Shown: positions 40,647 to 49,949 of the stretch, piece after piece
Layout of the letters: the number at the start of each line of letters is the position of its first letter
Position numbering within the stretch: position 1 is the stretch's first letter
Assembly: GCF_001746365.1 (NCBI RefSeq)
Contig: NZ_MJAJ01000037.1
Coordinates: 1 to 64,000, forward strand
Length of the DNA stretch: 64,000 nucleotides
Source of the DNA: Streptomyces sp. LUP30
GTDB lineage: Bacteria > Actinomycetota > Actinomycetes > Streptomycetales > Streptomycetaceae
Direction: 5' to 3'
Made by a program: the position numbers and the translations under genes
The notes under the pieces: generated by a model
What the model was told of the DNA's origin: nothing
The model's database searches: none
Seen by the model: only the letters and a program-made list of their open reading frames with translations

Positions 40647-42311
40647 ATGCCCAGGGAATTCCAACGCGGCCACAAGGCCAAGATCAGTGACCTCACCGCG
40701 GGCACCGATCTGTACGTAGGCGTGCAGATCACCGCACCCGGCCTGACCTTCGACATCAGCTGCTTCGGCCTCGACGCCGACGAGCGGCTCTCGGACGACC
40801 GGTACTTCGTCTTCTTCAACCAGCCGAAGTCTCCCGAGGAGTCCATCCAGCTCCTGGGCGCCCAGGCCGGCGACACGGAGTCCTTCCGCATCACCCTGGA
40901 CCGGATCCCGCCGCAGATCCAGAAGCTCTCCTTCACGGCGACCCTCGATGGCGCCGGGCAGATGTCGCAGATCGGTCCCGGCCATCTCCGCATCGTCGCG
41001 GGCGGTGAGGAAGTGGCCCGCTACGCGTTCAGCGGCGCGGAGTTCACCACCGAGCGGGCCGTGATGCTGGGCGACTTCTACCTGAAGGACGTCTGGCGGT
41101 TCGCGGCCGTCGGCCAGGGCTTCGACGGCGGCCTGGACGCGCTGCTGAAGAACTTCGGCGGCGAGGTCGCCGAGGAGGAGGCGCCCGCCGCGCCCGCGCA
41201 GCCCCTGACCGGCGGCGCCGCTCCCGGCTTCGCTCCCCCCGCGTTCGGAGCGCCCTCGGCGCCGGCCCCCGCCCCGCATCCGCCGCAGCCGGTCGCTCAG
41301 GGCTTCGCGCCCCCGCCCGGCGCCACTCCGCCGCCCGCCCCGGCGCCCGCGCCCTCGGTGCACGCCGCGCCGACCATCATCGCGCCCCTGGCCCCGCCCG
41401 GCAGCGGCCATGTCCCGCCCCCGGCCCCCGCCCCGGCGCCCTACGGCCAGCCGCCGCACCAGCCCTACGGGCAGGGACCCGCGCCGACCGCGCCCATGCC
41501 GCCCGGCTACGGCCAGCAGCCCCAGGCGCCGCAGGCCCCGCCCGGCTACGGACAGCCGGCTCCGCCGCCCGGCTACGGCCAGCAGCCGCCGTTCGGGCAG
41601 ATCCCGGGCCAGCAGGCCTACGGCGTGCCCCAGGGCGCCCCGCAGGGCGGCGCCGGTGTGACCGCCGCTCTCCAGCAGTTCAAGGAGACGCCCACCGGGC
41701 AGCGCTGGACGCAGCAGAACAAGAAGCTGATCCGCGTCGACCTCGGCATGGGCGGGCAGCCGGTGCTCGCCCGTCAGGGCAGCATGGTCCTCTACCAGGG
41801 CAAGGTCGACTTCAGCTACAAGGGCGCCGGGTTCGCCGGGCGGATCGTCGGCAACGCCACCGGCCAGGAGATGCAGCTGATGCGCTGCACCGGCCAGGGG
41901 CAGGTCTTCCTCGCCGAGAACTCCACCCATGTGCACCCCATCGAACTCCAGGGCGACGCGATCTGCGTCTCCGCCGAGAACGTCCTCGCCTTCGACGAGA
42001 GCCTCCAGTACGAGGTCCGTCGCATCGAGGGGCACGGCATTCCCGGCGGCGCGCTGTTCACCATGCAGTTCCAGGGCACCGGCACCATCGTCGTCAAGAC
42101 GCACGGCACCCCCGTCGTCCTGCCGGTCACGCCCACCACGTTCGCCGACTGCAACGCCGTCGTCGCCTGGTCGGCCGCCTCCCAGGTGGTCGTCTCCAGC
42201 CAGGTGCGGATGCGCCGCAACGCCTACCCCGGCGACACCGGAGAGAGCGTCAACCTCCAGTTCCGGGGAGCTCCCGGCAACTTCATCGTCGTCCAGCCGT
42301 ACGAGGTCTGA
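40647..42311 (+). CDS. TerD domain - proline-rich linker - AIM24 domain fusion
   Basis: The 554-residue protein has an N-terminal TerD domain (about 1-180; DISCFGLDADERLSDDRYFVFFNQPKSP contains the Asp-rich calcium-binding face). A Pro/Ala/Gly/Gln linker of about 150 residues with PPGYGQQP repeats follows. A C-terminal AIM24 domain (about 345-554; MQLMRCTGQGQVFLA) ends the protein. TerD domains bind calcium and belong to tellurite and phage-stress systems; AIM24 domains form beta-rich trefoil-like proteins of unclear function. GGGGGAC precedes ATG 40647. Two more AIM24 genes follow within 11 and 18 bp, forming an operon. Confidence 0.92.
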   Translation: MPREFQRGHKAKISDLTAGTDLYVGVQITAPGLTFDISCFGLDADERLSDDRYFVFFNQPKSPEESIQLLGAQAGDTESFRITLDRIPPQIQKLSFTATLDGAGQMSQIGPGHLRIVAGGEEVARYAFSGAEFTTERAVMLGDFYLKDVWRFAAVGQGFDGGLDALLKNFGGEVAEEEAPAAPAQPLTGGAAPGFAPPAFGAPSAPAPAPHPPQPVAQGFAPPPGATPPPAPAPAPSVHAAPTIIAPLAPPGSGHVPPPAPAPAPYGQPPHQPYGQGPAPTAPMPPGYGQQPQAPQAPPGYGQPAPPPGYGQQPPFGQIPGQQAYGVPQGAPQGGAGVTAALQQFKETPTGQRWTQQNKKLIRVDLGMGGQPVLARQGSMVLYQGKVDFSYKGAGFAGRIVGNATGQEMQLMRCTGQGQVFLAENSTHVHPIELQGDAICVSAENVLAFDESLQYEVRRIEGHGIPGGALFTMQFQGTGTIVVKTHGTPVVLPVTPTTFADCNAVVAWSAASQVVVSSQVRMRRNAYPGDTGESVNLQFRGAPGNFIVVQPYEV

Positions 42312-42322
42312 GGGAGCCCGTC

Positions 42323-43003
42323 ATGAACCAGCCGCTCGCGGGCTACGCCCCCGCACCCGTCACCGCCCGCATGGAGAACCACGGCAACCACATGCTGAAG
42401 GTCGCCATGCAGACCGGCAACGACCTCTTCGCGCGCGTGGGCTCGATGGTCGCCTACGAGGGCTTCGTCCAGTACGAGCCCAACCCGCCGGCCGTGCGCC
42501 AGATCGCGCGCGACTGGATGACCGGCGAGGGCGCGCCCCTGATGAAGTGCACCGGCGACGGTCTGCTCTACCTCGCCGACTACGGCGCCGACGTCGTCGT
42601 GATCAACCTCAACGGCGACGGCATCTCCGTCAACGCCACCAACCTGCTCGCCTTCGACGCACACCTCACCTGGGGCGTCGAGCGCGTCAAGGGGCTCGCG
42701 AAGTTCGCCGGGCAGGGCCTGTGGAACACCAAGATCAGCGGCCAGGGCTGGGTCGCGCTGACCTCCCGGGGCAAGCCGATCGTGGTCGACTGCGGCGGCG
42801 GCGAGGACGAGACGTACGTCGACCCCGACGCGCTCGTCGCCTGGTCCCCGAACCTGAAGGTGAAGGGCAAGCGCAGCTTCAAGGCGCAGTCGCTCATCGG
42901 CCGGGGCAGCGGCGAGGCCTACCAGATGGCCTTCTCCGGCCAGGGCATCGTCGTCGTCCAGCCCAGCGAGGACAGCACCGACCGCCTCCGGGTCCGGGGC
43001 TGA
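42323..43003 (+). CDS. AIM24 family protein, second of three
   Basis: The 226-residue protein is a stand-alone AIM24 domain: MLKVAMQTGNDLFARVGSMVAYEG near 23-46, LMKCTGDGLLYLADYGADV near 72-90, a central NLLAFDAHL and the closing GIVVVQPSED. No signal peptide or membrane helix is seen. It starts 11 bp after the TerD-AIM24 gene with a GAGGGAG site and shares its domain, suggesting that the products work together, possibly as hetero-oligomers. The biochemical function is unknown. Confidence 0.9.
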   Translation: MNQPLAGYAPAPVTARMENHGNHMLKVAMQTGNDLFARVGSMVAYEGFVQYEPNPPAVRQIARDWMTGEGAPLMKCTGDGLLYLADYGADVVVINLNGDGISVNATNLLAFDAHLTWGVERVKGLAKFAGQGLWNTKISGQGWVALTSRGKPIVVDCGGGEDETYVDPDALVAWSPNLKVKGKRSFKAQSLIGRGSGEAYQMAFSGQGIVVVQPSEDSTDRLRVRG

Positions 43004-43021
43004 GGGGGAGCCAGAAACGTC

Positions 43022-43777
43022 ATGCAGAGCCCACTTTTCGCGCACAACGACTCGCAGACCCAGGAACGCTGGAGTCTGCAGAACAAGCAGATGCTCCGGG
43101 TCGCTCTGGAGGGCCACGACGACATCCTCGCCCGCAAGGGCACGATGGTCGCCTACCAGGGCCTGATGGAGTTCGACGCCGAGTACCGGAGCAACCAGCA
43201 GGGACGCGCGCGGGCGTACACCGGCGAGGGACTGGACCTGATGCGCTGCCACGGGCAGGGCACGGTCTACCTCGCCAACCTCGCCCAGCACATCCACGTG
43301 ATGGACGTGGAGCAGGACGGCCTCACCGTGGACAGCAGCTATGTGCTCGCCATGGACTCCTCGCTGCACCACGAGGTCATCGCCGTCGACAGCCTCTACG
43401 GCATCTCCGGCTCCGGGAAGTACCAGCTCAACATCACCGGTCGCGGCAAGGTCGCCCTGATGACCTCGGGCGCGCCCCTGATGATGCAGGTCACACCGGA
43501 CAAGTACGTCAACTGCGACGCGGACGCCATCGTCGCCTGGTCCACCGGGCTGCGGGTGCAGATGCAGGCGCAGACCCACTCCTCCGGGGTGTGGCGCCGA
43601 CGCGGCAACACCGGTGAGGGATGGGAGCTCAGCTTCATGGGCTCCGGCTACGCGCTCGTGCAGCCCAGCGAGCTGCTGCCGCCGCAGAACGCGGCGATCG
43701 GCTCCGGTCTGGCCGCCCAGTACGGCATGGGCCAGCAGGGGGCGCGCGGTCAGAACCAGGGCAACGTCTGGAGCTGA
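43022..43777 (+). CDS. AIM24 family protein, third of three
   Basis: The 251-residue protein is another AIM24 domain: MLRVALEGHDDILARKGTMVAYQG near 24-47, LMRCHGQGTVYLANLAQ near 75-91, SYVLAMDSSL and ALVQPSELLPP near the end. A short Gly/Gln/Asn-rich tail follows. It starts 18 bp after the second AIM24 gene and closes the operon; a hairpin follows its stop. It is about as different from the second gene product as either is from the TerD fusion, so the three are old paralogues. Function unknown. Confidence 0.9.
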   Translation: MQSPLFAHNDSQTQERWSLQNKQMLRVALEGHDDILARKGTMVAYQGLMEFDAEYRSNQQGRARAYTGEGLDLMRCHGQGTVYLANLAQHIHVMDVEQDGLTVDSSYVLAMDSSLHHEVIAVDSLYGISGSGKYQLNITGRGKVALMTSGAPLMMQVTPDKYVNCDADAIVAWSTGLRVQMQAQTHSSGVWRRRGNTGEGWELSFMGSGYALVQPSELLPPQNAAIGSGLAAQYGMGQQGARGQNQGNVWS

Positions 43778-43796
43778 TCGTCCGGCGGACGACCAC

Positions 43797-43830
43797 GTAA
43801 GGGGCGGCCAGCCGGTACGCCGCCCCTTAC
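43797..43830 (+). terminator. Hairpin between convergent AIM24 operon and Nudix gene
   Basis: GTAAGGGGCGG (43797-43807) pairs with CCGCCCCTTAC (43820-43830), 11 bp with a 12-nt loop. It lies 10-20 bp from both converging stop codons and may act in both directions. Confidence 0.75.
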
Positions 43831-43840
43831 CCGTTCCCGT

Positions 43841-44356
43841 TCACAGCCGCGCGCGGGTCGCCTCCAGCAGGCGGACGACCGACTCGTCGGCGACCTCCGC
43901 CACCTGCGCGTACGGGAACCAGCGCAGGTCGAGGGACTCGTCGCTGATGGCCTCCACGGACCCTGCCGGGGCCAGCGCCGCGTACTGGACGTCGTAGTGC
44001 CAGGCGCACGGCGTCGGATGCCGGTCGAGCCGGACCGGGCCGCCGGGCAGCAGGGTCAGCCCCGGGACGCCCGACTCCTCGGTCCCCTCCCGCAGGGCGG
44101 CGGCCGCCAGGGTCCCGTCGACCGGCTCGCAGTGCCCGCCCATCTGCAGCCACATCCGCAGCTTCTTGTGGAGCGTCAGCAGCACCCGCTCCTTTTCCGG
44201 ATCGATCACCAGCGCGCTCGCCGTGACATGCCCGTCCCCGCAGGCCTTCCACATGCCGTCCGGATGCGCCGCCAGATGGTCCAGGTAGGACTGGCGCAGC
44301 TCCTCCTGGCCCTCGTACCCCTTCAGGACGAGGACCGCGTCGTCGTACAGGCTCAC
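43841..44356 (-). CDS. Nudix hydrolase
   Basis: The 171-residue protein contains a Nudix domain (about 40-160) with a box reading GGHCEPVDGTLAAAALREGTEESG, near 73-96. The GX5EX7REUXEEXGU pattern is mostly kept: R-E-G-T-E-E-S-G is intact while the first half is relaxed. It should hydrolyse a nucleoside diphosphate linked to some group; the substrate is unknown. GTG 44356 overlaps the stop of the upstream DUF2342 gene (GTGA), so the two are translationally coupled. Confidence 0.88.
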   Translation of the reverse strand: MSLYDDAVLVLKGYEGQEELRQSYLDHLAAHPDGMWKACGDGHVTASALVIDPEKERVLLTLHKKLRMWLQMGGHCEPVDGTLAAAALREGTEESGVPGLTLLPGGPVRLDRHPTPCAWHYDVQYAALAPAGSVEAISDESLDLRWFPYAQVAEVADESVVRLLEATRARL

Positions 44357-45852
44357 TCGGTGTCGTCGCCCCTGGAGTCGCTCTCGTCGCCGTCCTTCTT
44401 CAGGCCGCCGTCCTTCTTGAGGTCGTCGTCCTTGGTCAGGTTCGGCTTCTCGCCGGGACCGCCGCCGCTCGCGGCCTCGCCGAGCATCTTGTCCAGCTCG
44501 GAGAAGTCCATGTGCTCGCGGTGCACGAAGCCGTCCGGGTCGTCCAGGTCGGAGGCCGTGGGCAGCATGTCCGGGTGCGCCCACAGGGCGTCGCGGCCGT
44601 CGACCCCGCGCGCGTCCGTCAGCGAGGCCCACAGGCGGGACGCGTCGCGCAGGCGGCGCGGACGCAGCTCCAGACCGATCAGCGTCGCGAACGTCTGCTC
44701 GGCGGGCCCGCCGGAGGCCCGACGACGGCGCAGCGTCTCGCGCAGCGCGTCGGCGGACGACAGACGCGGCTTCGCGGCCGCGTGCACCACCGCGTCCACC
44801 CAGCCCTCGACGAGCGCCAGAGCCGTCTCCAGACGGGCCAGCGCGGCCTTCTGCTCCGGGGTGTCCTCCGGCTGGAACATGCCCTGCTGCAGCGCGTCCT
44901 GCAGCTGTTCGGGGTTCTGCGGGTCGAACTGGCCGACCACGTCCTCCAGCTTGGCGGTGTCGACCTTGATCCCGCGCGCGTAGCCCTCGACCGCGCCGAA
45001 CAGGTGGGAGCGCAGCCACGGCACATGCGCGAACAGGCGCTGGTGGGCGGCCTCGCGCAGGGCGAGATACAGCCGCACCTCGTCCTGAGGCACGCCCAGG
45101 TCCTTGCCGAACGCCGCGATGTTCACCGGCAGCAGCGCCGCGCGCCCGGCCGGACCGAGCGGAAGGCCGATGTCGGTCGAACCGACGACCTCGCCCGCGA
45201 GCACGCCGACGGCCTGTCCGATCTGCGAGCCGAACATCGCCCCGCCCATCGAGCGCATCATGCCGATCAGCGGGCCGGCCATGGCCTGCATCTCCTCCGG
45301 CAGGACGTCGCCCATCGCGGCGCCGACGCGTTCGGCGACCGGGTCGACCAGTTCCTTCCACGCGGGCAGAGTCGCCTCGACCCACTCCGCGCGCGACCAC
45401 GCCACCGCGGAGCCGGCGCCGGACGGCAGGGAGGTGGCGTCGTCCAGCCACAGATCGGCCAGGCGGACGGCCTCCTGCACGGCGGTGCGCTCGGAGGAAC
45501 CGACGCTCTCGTCCTTCACGCCGTCGGACGTGCCCTGTGAGACCGTCTGGCGGGCGATCTGCTTGGCCATGTCCCAGTTCACCGGCCCGCCCTCGTACGA
45601 GAGCATCTGACCGAGCTGCTGGAACGCGGCCCCCAGGTCGTTGGGGTTCAGCGAGCCGAACATGGCGGCGAGGGGGTTGTCGGCGCCGGGGCCGCCCGGA
45701 ACGCCGAAGCCTCCGGCCCCGGGCAGCGAGCCGAAGCCGAACGGGTTGGCCGGTCCCTGACCACCGCCGCTCTGCGAGTCCTTCTTCTTGCCCTCGTCGC
45801 CGTCTTCCGGCTCCTCCGGCGGAAGGCCGAATCCGAATGGGGTGTCACTCAC
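44353..45852 (-). CDS. DUF2342 zinc-dependent metalloprotease-like protein
   Basis: The 499-residue protein has a Gly/Pro-rich N-terminus (PFGFGLPPEEPEDGDE, PFGFGSLPGAGGFG), a helical core and the family segment LALREAAHQRLFAHVPWL near 258-275. The Glu and His residues there are taken as the metal site in DUF2342 families (annotated as zinc-dependent metalloprotease or F420-associated). No signal peptide is seen. The C-terminal 40 residues are Asp/Lys-rich and disordered. Proteolysis is not proven for the family. GTG 45852 matches the family start. It is translationally coupled to the Nudix gene and divergent from the epimerase-like gene. Confidence 0.85.
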   Translation of the reverse strand: MSDTPFGFGLPPEEPEDGDEGKKKDSQSGGGQGPANPFGFGSLPGAGGFGVPGGPGADNPLAAMFGSLNPNDLGAAFQQLGQMLSYEGGPVNWDMAKQIARQTVSQGTSDGVKDESVGSSERTAVQEAVRLADLWLDDATSLPSGAGSAVAWSRAEWVEATLPAWKELVDPVAERVGAAMGDVLPEEMQAMAGPLIGMMRSMGGAMFGSQIGQAVGVLAGEVVGSTDIGLPLGPAGRAALLPVNIAAFGKDLGVPQDEVRLYLALREAAHQRLFAHVPWLRSHLFGAVEGYARGIKVDTAKLEDVVGQFDPQNPEQLQDALQQGMFQPEDTPEQKAALARLETALALVEGWVDAVVHAAAKPRLSSADALRETLRRRRASGGPAEQTFATLIGLELRPRRLRDASRLWASLTDARGVDGRDALWAHPDMLPTASDLDDPDGFVHREHMDFSELDKMLGEAASGGGPGEKPNLTKDDDLKKDGGLKKDGDESDSRGDDTE

Positions 45853-46045
45853 GGGGTTCCTCGGCTGGTAAGGCCACCGGTTTCTCGGCCGGCGGCGACT
45901 GCCCTGCAACACCACCCAGCGTAGACACCCCGGCTCGATCGGGCCTCGGTGCTTCGCCGACTCCTGGCCTGCGGCAGGATGGATGCCACCTGGTACGTAC
46001 GCTTCACTCGCGCCCGTATGCCAAGACAACCGCTGGAGACACCTG

Positions 46046-47155
46046 GTGAGTTCCCCAGATCCGCAGGTTCGCGCAGCGCGAAACCGATCGACCCCGGGCG
46101 GTTCGCGCGGGCCCGTCGTCGCCGTGACCGGCGCGGCGAACGGGGTGGGCGCGCTGCTCACGGAGCGCCTCGCCGCGTCGGAGGAGGTCAAGCAGGTCGT
46201 CGCCATCGACGAGCGGCGCGGCGACTGCGACGCGGCGCAGTGGCACATCCTCGACGTCCGCGATCCCGCGATCGCCGACAAACTGCGCGGGGCGGACGTC
46301 GTGGTCCATCTCGCACTCGACCTCGACCTGGGGAGTGACGCCGCCGCCCGGACGGCCTACAACGTGCGCGGTACGCAGACCGTGCTCACGGCCGCCGCGG
46401 CGGCCGGAGTGCACCGCGTCGTGCTGTGCACCTCCGCGATGGTCTACGGAGCGCTGGAGGACAACGAGCTGCCGCTGTCCGAGGACGCCGAGCTGCGGGC
46501 GACGGCCGAGGCCACCGGCGTCGGCGACCTGCTGGAGGTCGAACGGCTCGCCCGGCGCGCGCCCCGGGCGCATCCGGGGCTCAACGTCACCGTGGTGCGG
46601 CCCGCGATCCTGGTGGGCGGCACGGACACCGCGCTGACCCGGTACTTCGAGTCGCCGCGGCTGCTCGTCGTCGCGGGCTCGCGGCCCGCCTGGCAGTTCT
46701 GCCATGTCGAGGACCTGGTGAGCGCCCTGGAGTACACCGTCCTGGAGAAGGTCGACGGAGAGCTGGCCGTCGGGTGCGACGGGTGGCTGGAACAGGAGGA
46801 GGTCGAGGAGCTCAGCGGCATCCGCCGGATGGAGCTGCCGTCGGCGGTCGCGCTGGGCGCCGCGGCCCGGCTGCACCGGATCGGGCTGACGCCGTCCCCG
46901 GCGGGCGACCTGGCCTACACGATGTACCCCTGGGTGGTGAGCGGCAGTCGGCTGCACGACGCGGGATGGCGGCCGCGCTGGACCAACGAGGAGGTCCTCG
47001 CGGAGCTGCTGGAAGAGGTCTCCGGGCGCCACACCGTCGTCGGACGGCGGCTGGGACGCAAGGACGCGACCGCGGCCGGCGCGGCCGGTGCGACCGTCGC
47101 GCTGCTGGGAGCGGCGGCTGTCGTACGGCGCGCCCGCAAGGCCCGGCGGAGGTGA
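46046..47155 (+). CDS. NAD-dependent epimerase/dehydratase family protein
   Basis: The 369-residue protein starts with a Rossmann segment VAVTGAANGVGALLTERL (GxxxGxG type) near 27-44, followed by a Ser/Tyr region CTSAMVYGALEDNELPL near 125-141. The usual YxxxK is not intact: the lysine position is replaced, with a VGDLLEVERLAR helix instead. An enzymatic role is therefore uncertain; it may bind NAD without classic epimerase chemistry. The C-terminus carries an Ala/Gly/Val helix and a basic end (RRARKARRR), suggesting a membrane tail anchor. GTG 46046 follows GGAG. It is divergent from the DUF2342 gene. Confidence 0.8.
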   Translation: MSSPDPQVRAARNRSTPGGSRGPVVAVTGAANGVGALLTERLAASEEVKQVVAIDERRGDCDAAQWHILDVRDPAIADKLRGADVVVHLALDLDLGSDAAARTAYNVRGTQTVLTAAAAAGVHRVVLCTSAMVYGALEDNELPLSEDAELRATAEATGVGDLLEVERLARRAPRAHPGLNVTVVRPAILVGGTDTALTRYFESPRLLVVAGSRPAWQFCHVEDLVSALEYTVLEKVDGELAVGCDGWLEQEEVEELSGIRRMELPSAVALGAAARLHRIGLTPSPAGDLAYTMYPWVVSGSRLHDAGWRPRWTNEEVLAELLEEVSGRHTVVGRRLGRKDATAAGAAGATVALLGAAAVVRRARKARRR

Positions 47156-47302
47156 GCCGCGGGGGCGCGCGGGATCGTGCCCGCGCCGCCCCTGGCCCGT
47201 CGGACAGGCGCGTCGTTTCGTAGGTCGCTCCGAACCGGCACGCGCGCGTACCGGGCGATCACGCTATTCCGGCTCGCCTCCCGGGTGCGGCACGATGGGG
47301 GT

Positions 47303-47764
47303 ATGGCAGCCATCGACGACCATCCGGGCGAGCACGCAGCGCAGGACCCCATCAAACTCATCGCCGTTCGCGACACCGCGCTCTCACTGGACGAGGTCTT
47401 CAGGGCGGTCGGGGACGACGCGGCCGGCGGGACGGCGCTGTTCGTGGGCACCGTGCGCAACCACGACGGGGGCGCCGACGTCGACGCCCTCGGGTACTCC
47501 TGCCACCCGAGCGCCGAGGCCGAGATGCGCCGGGTCGCGGAGAAGGTCGTCGCCGATCACCCGGTGCGTGCGCTCGCGGCCGTCCACCGGGTGGGGGACC
47601 TCGCGGTGGGAGATCTCGCCGTCGTCGTCGCCGTGTCCTGTCCGCACCGGGGCGAGGCGTTCGAAGCCTGCCGGAAGCTGATCGACGACCTCAAGCACGA
47701 GGTTCCCATCTGGAAGCACCAGAAGTTCTCGGACGGGACGGAGGAGTGGGTCGGCGCCTGCTGA
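47303..47764 (+). CDS. moaE: Molybdopterin synthase catalytic subunit MoaE
   Basis: The 153-residue protein matches MoaE: FVGTVRNHDGGADVDALGY near 48-66, AVHRVGDLAVGD near 95-106, VSCPHRGEAFEACRKLID near 112-129 and the catalytic Lys region VPIWKHQKFSDG near 136-147. It transfers sulfur from MoaD thiocarboxylate to precursor Z to make molybdopterin. No moaD is adjacent; it must lie elsewhere. moeZ in this window could recharge MoaD. GGGGG just before ATG 47303 is the likely ribosome site. Confidence 0.94.
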   Translation: MAAIDDHPGEHAAQDPIKLIAVRDTALSLDEVFRAVGDDAAGGTALFVGTVRNHDGGADVDALGYSCHPSAEAEMRRVAEKVVADHPVRALAAVHRVGDLAVGDLAVVVAVSCPHRGEAFEACRKLIDDLKHEVPIWKHQKFSDGTEEWVGAC

Positions 47765-47910
47765 CCCGCGGCCCTCGGCGGGCGTGGCTCCGGCCGCCGC
47801 CAGGTCACCCGTCCGGTTGCGTAACCGCACCCCTGCCGTGAGCGTTGTCAGTGCGGACGGTTAATCTGCTGATCAGTCAGTTGCGGTGGTTCGTCGGTTG
47901 GGAGGTCGGC

Positions 47911-48075
47911 ATGGCGGCGCTCGTCTGGTTGCTCATTCCGCTGGTCGCCGCGATCGGCGCGGGCCTGTGGGGCAGTTGGGCCAACCGGACCCGCAAGGCC
48001 CGCAGCGACGGCCCCGAGCTGGACGGATACGCCCGCTTCCGCGAAGCCATGGAGAAGCCCCACTCGCGTACGTGA
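47911..48075 (+). CDS. Small single-span membrane protein
   Basis: The 54-residue product is a hydrophobic helix (ALVWLLIPLVAAIGAGLWGSW, residues 3-23) followed by a basic and polar tail ending in PHSRT. ATG 47911 follows GGGAGGTCGGC at good spacing. A longer reading from 47845 is open but has a poorer site. It lies 54 bp before the PDZ-Lon gene; co-expression is possible. Function unknown. Confidence 0.75.
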   Translation: MAALVWLLIPLVAAIGAGLWGSWANRTRKARSDGPELDGYARFREAMEKPHSRT

Positions 48076-48129
48076 CCCGGGTGGCATCCCTGACGGTGCG
48101 CTGACAGACCCGTCCCGTAATGTCGAGGC

Positions 48130-49221
48130 ATGCCACGCCGCACCGCGACGATGCTCGCCTCCACCCTGATGCTGATCGCGCTCCTGTGCGCGGGAGTGCT
48201 CATCCCCGTCCCGTACGCGGAGATGTCCCCGGGGCCGACGGTGAACACGCTCGGCGACCACGACGGCGAGCCGGTGCTGCAGATCTCGGGGCGCAGGACG
48301 TATGCGACCAGCGGCAACCTGAACATGACCACCGTGCGGGTCACCAGCGCCGACTACCGGATGAACCTCGTCGAGGCCGTCTACGGATGGCTCGCGCACG
48401 ACACCAAGGTGGTCCCGCACGACACGCTCTACCCGGACGGCAAGACCGAGGAGCAGTCCACCCAGGAGAACGCCGAGGAGTTCAGCCAGTCCCAGGAGAG
48501 CGCCAAGGTGGCGGCCATGAAGGAGCTGAAGGTCCCCGTGACGTCCTGGGTGATCGTCTCGACCGTGGTGAAGGGCTCCCCGGCCGAGGGCAGGCTGCAC
48601 GCCGGCGATGTGATCAAGGCCGTCGACGGGGCGGCGGTGAAGCAGCCGGGTGACGTCGCGAAGCTGGTGACCAAGCACAAGGCGGGCGAGAAGGTCGTCT
48701 TCACCATCGTCCCGGCCAAGGAGCAGGCGGCCGCCGAGAAGGCGCACAGAGCGGCGACCGGGACCCAGGACGTCGCCGTCACCACCGCGACCTCGACCGA
48801 CAGCGGCCAGAAGCGGGCCATCGTCGGGATCTCGGCCGGGACCGACCACACGTTCCCGTTCACCGTCGACATCAAGCTCGCCGACGTCGGCGGCCCCAGC
48901 GCCGGCCTGATGTTCGCCCTCGGCATCTACGACAAGCTCACCCCGGGCAGCCTCACCGGGGGCAAGTTCGTCGCCGGCACCGGCACCATCGACGACGACG
49001 GCAAGGTCGGGCCGATCGGCGGCATCGAGCTGAAGACGGTCGGCGCGCGCAGCCAGGGCGCCCAGTACTTCCTGACGCCCGCCGACAACTGCGCGGCCGC
49101 CGCGAAGGACACCCCCTCGGGGCTCAAGCTCGTCAAGGTGAACACCATCGACGACGCCCTCGGCGCCCTCAAGGACATCCGCAGCGGCGACACCGCCGAC
49201 CTGCCCAAGTGCACGAAGTAG
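48130..49221 (+). CDS. PDZ domain - Lon-type serine protease (YlbL family)
   Basis: The 363-residue protein has an N-terminal signal-anchor helix (about 8-27), a PDZ domain (about 135-205; GSPAEGRLHAGDVIKAVDG) and a C-terminal Lon-like S16 protease domain. The catalytic Ser lies in VGGPSAGLMFAL near 258 and the Lys near 297 in GKVGPIGGIELK. It should be a membrane-anchored protease facing outside; its targets are unknown. A TAATGT -10 box ends 6 nt before ATG 48130, implying leaderless mRNA. From memory the mycobacterial orthologue (Rv3194c) also neighbours the UPF0182 gene. Confidence 0.93.
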   Translation: MPRRTATMLASTLMLIALLCAGVLIPVPYAEMSPGPTVNTLGDHDGEPVLQISGRRTYATSGNLNMTTVRVTSADYRMNLVEAVYGWLAHDTKVVPHDTLYPDGKTEEQSTQENAEEFSQSQESAKVAAMKELKVPVTSWVIVSTVVKGSPAEGRLHAGDVIKAVDGAAVKQPGDVAKLVTKHKAGEKVVFTIVPAKEQAAAEKAHRAATGTQDVAVTTATSTDSGQKRAIVGISAGTDHTFPFTVDIKLADVGGPSAGLMFALGIYDKLTPGSLTGGKFVAGTGTIDDDGKVGPIGGIELKTVGARSQGAQYFLTPADNCAAAAKDTPSGLKLVKVNTIDDALGALKDIRSGDTADLPKCTK

Positions 49222-49254
49222 CCGCAGGGCCACCCCGCCGAGGCTCGGGAGGCG

Positions 49255-49797
49255 CTACTCGGCGAACGTCGCCGACAGCGCCTCCGCGAGGCCCGGCACC
49301 AGGCCCGCGCCGGTGAGGACCTCGGTGGGGGCGTCCTTCTCCCGCAGCCGCAGGGCGGAGTCGCGGGTGCCGTCGCGCAGGACGCCGACCGTCATCCGGA
49401 CCTCCTGCCGGTCGGGGTGCTCCGACACCCACTTCGCGAGCTTCCCCTCGCTCAGACCCTGAGGGACCTGGGCCTCTGCGGACGGCGGCAGCATCAGGCG
49501 TTCCACCGTGAGGGCGCAGCCGACCACCGCGTCGGGCCAGGCGATCGTGGCGAGGAACTCGTCGAGCGGCTTGTCCGTCGGCACCTCGTCCTGCTCGATG
49601 GGGGTGAGGCCGGTGATCTCGGGCTCGTCCTGAAGGCCGAGCTGTGCGGCGAGCGACGGTTCCTGGGCGCGCAGCCGAGCGGTGTCTACGAGGGCGAAAA
49701 GGCGGGCGGGCTGGTCCCAGCCGAGGCCGGAGGCGTACTCGTCGATCTCGAGCACGGCCCGGGTGAGCGGGCTCGCCGCCATGGGAGTGTTGGACAT
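49255..49797 (-). CDS. PPA1309 family protein
   Basis: The 180-residue protein matches an actinobacterial family named after PPA1309. It has a helical N-terminus (LTRAVLEIDEYASGLGWDQPARLFALVDT), a central acidic TPIEQDEVP segment, and WPDAVVGCALTVERLMLPP near 90-108. No catalytic motif is known and the protein is predicted cytoplasmic. ATG 49797 is chosen from the family start MSNTP; an AGAGAGGATTGTGACC sequence precedes it. It is convergent with the PDZ-Lon gene and divergent from the UPF0182 gene. Confidence 0.88.
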   Translation of the reverse strand: MSNTPMAASPLTRAVLEIDEYASGLGWDQPARLFALVDTARLRAQEPSLAAQLGLQDEPEITGLTPIEQDEVPTDKPLDEFLATIAWPDAVVGCALTVERLMLPPSAEAQVPQGLSEGKLAKWVSEHPDRQEVRMTVGVLRDGTRDSALRLREKDAPTEVLTGAGLVPGLAEALSATFAE

Positions 49798-49949
49798 GGT
49801 CACAATCCTCTCTCGTTCCTGGCCGGAATCGGGAACCGAGTAAACCGTGAGTAAGTTGCATAGGTGTGGGCCCGCGATCACGGGGGGCCACCAACGGTCC
49901 ACGAACACGCGGGCCTGACGGATCTACTGCGACTTTCGAGGTGCGCACC

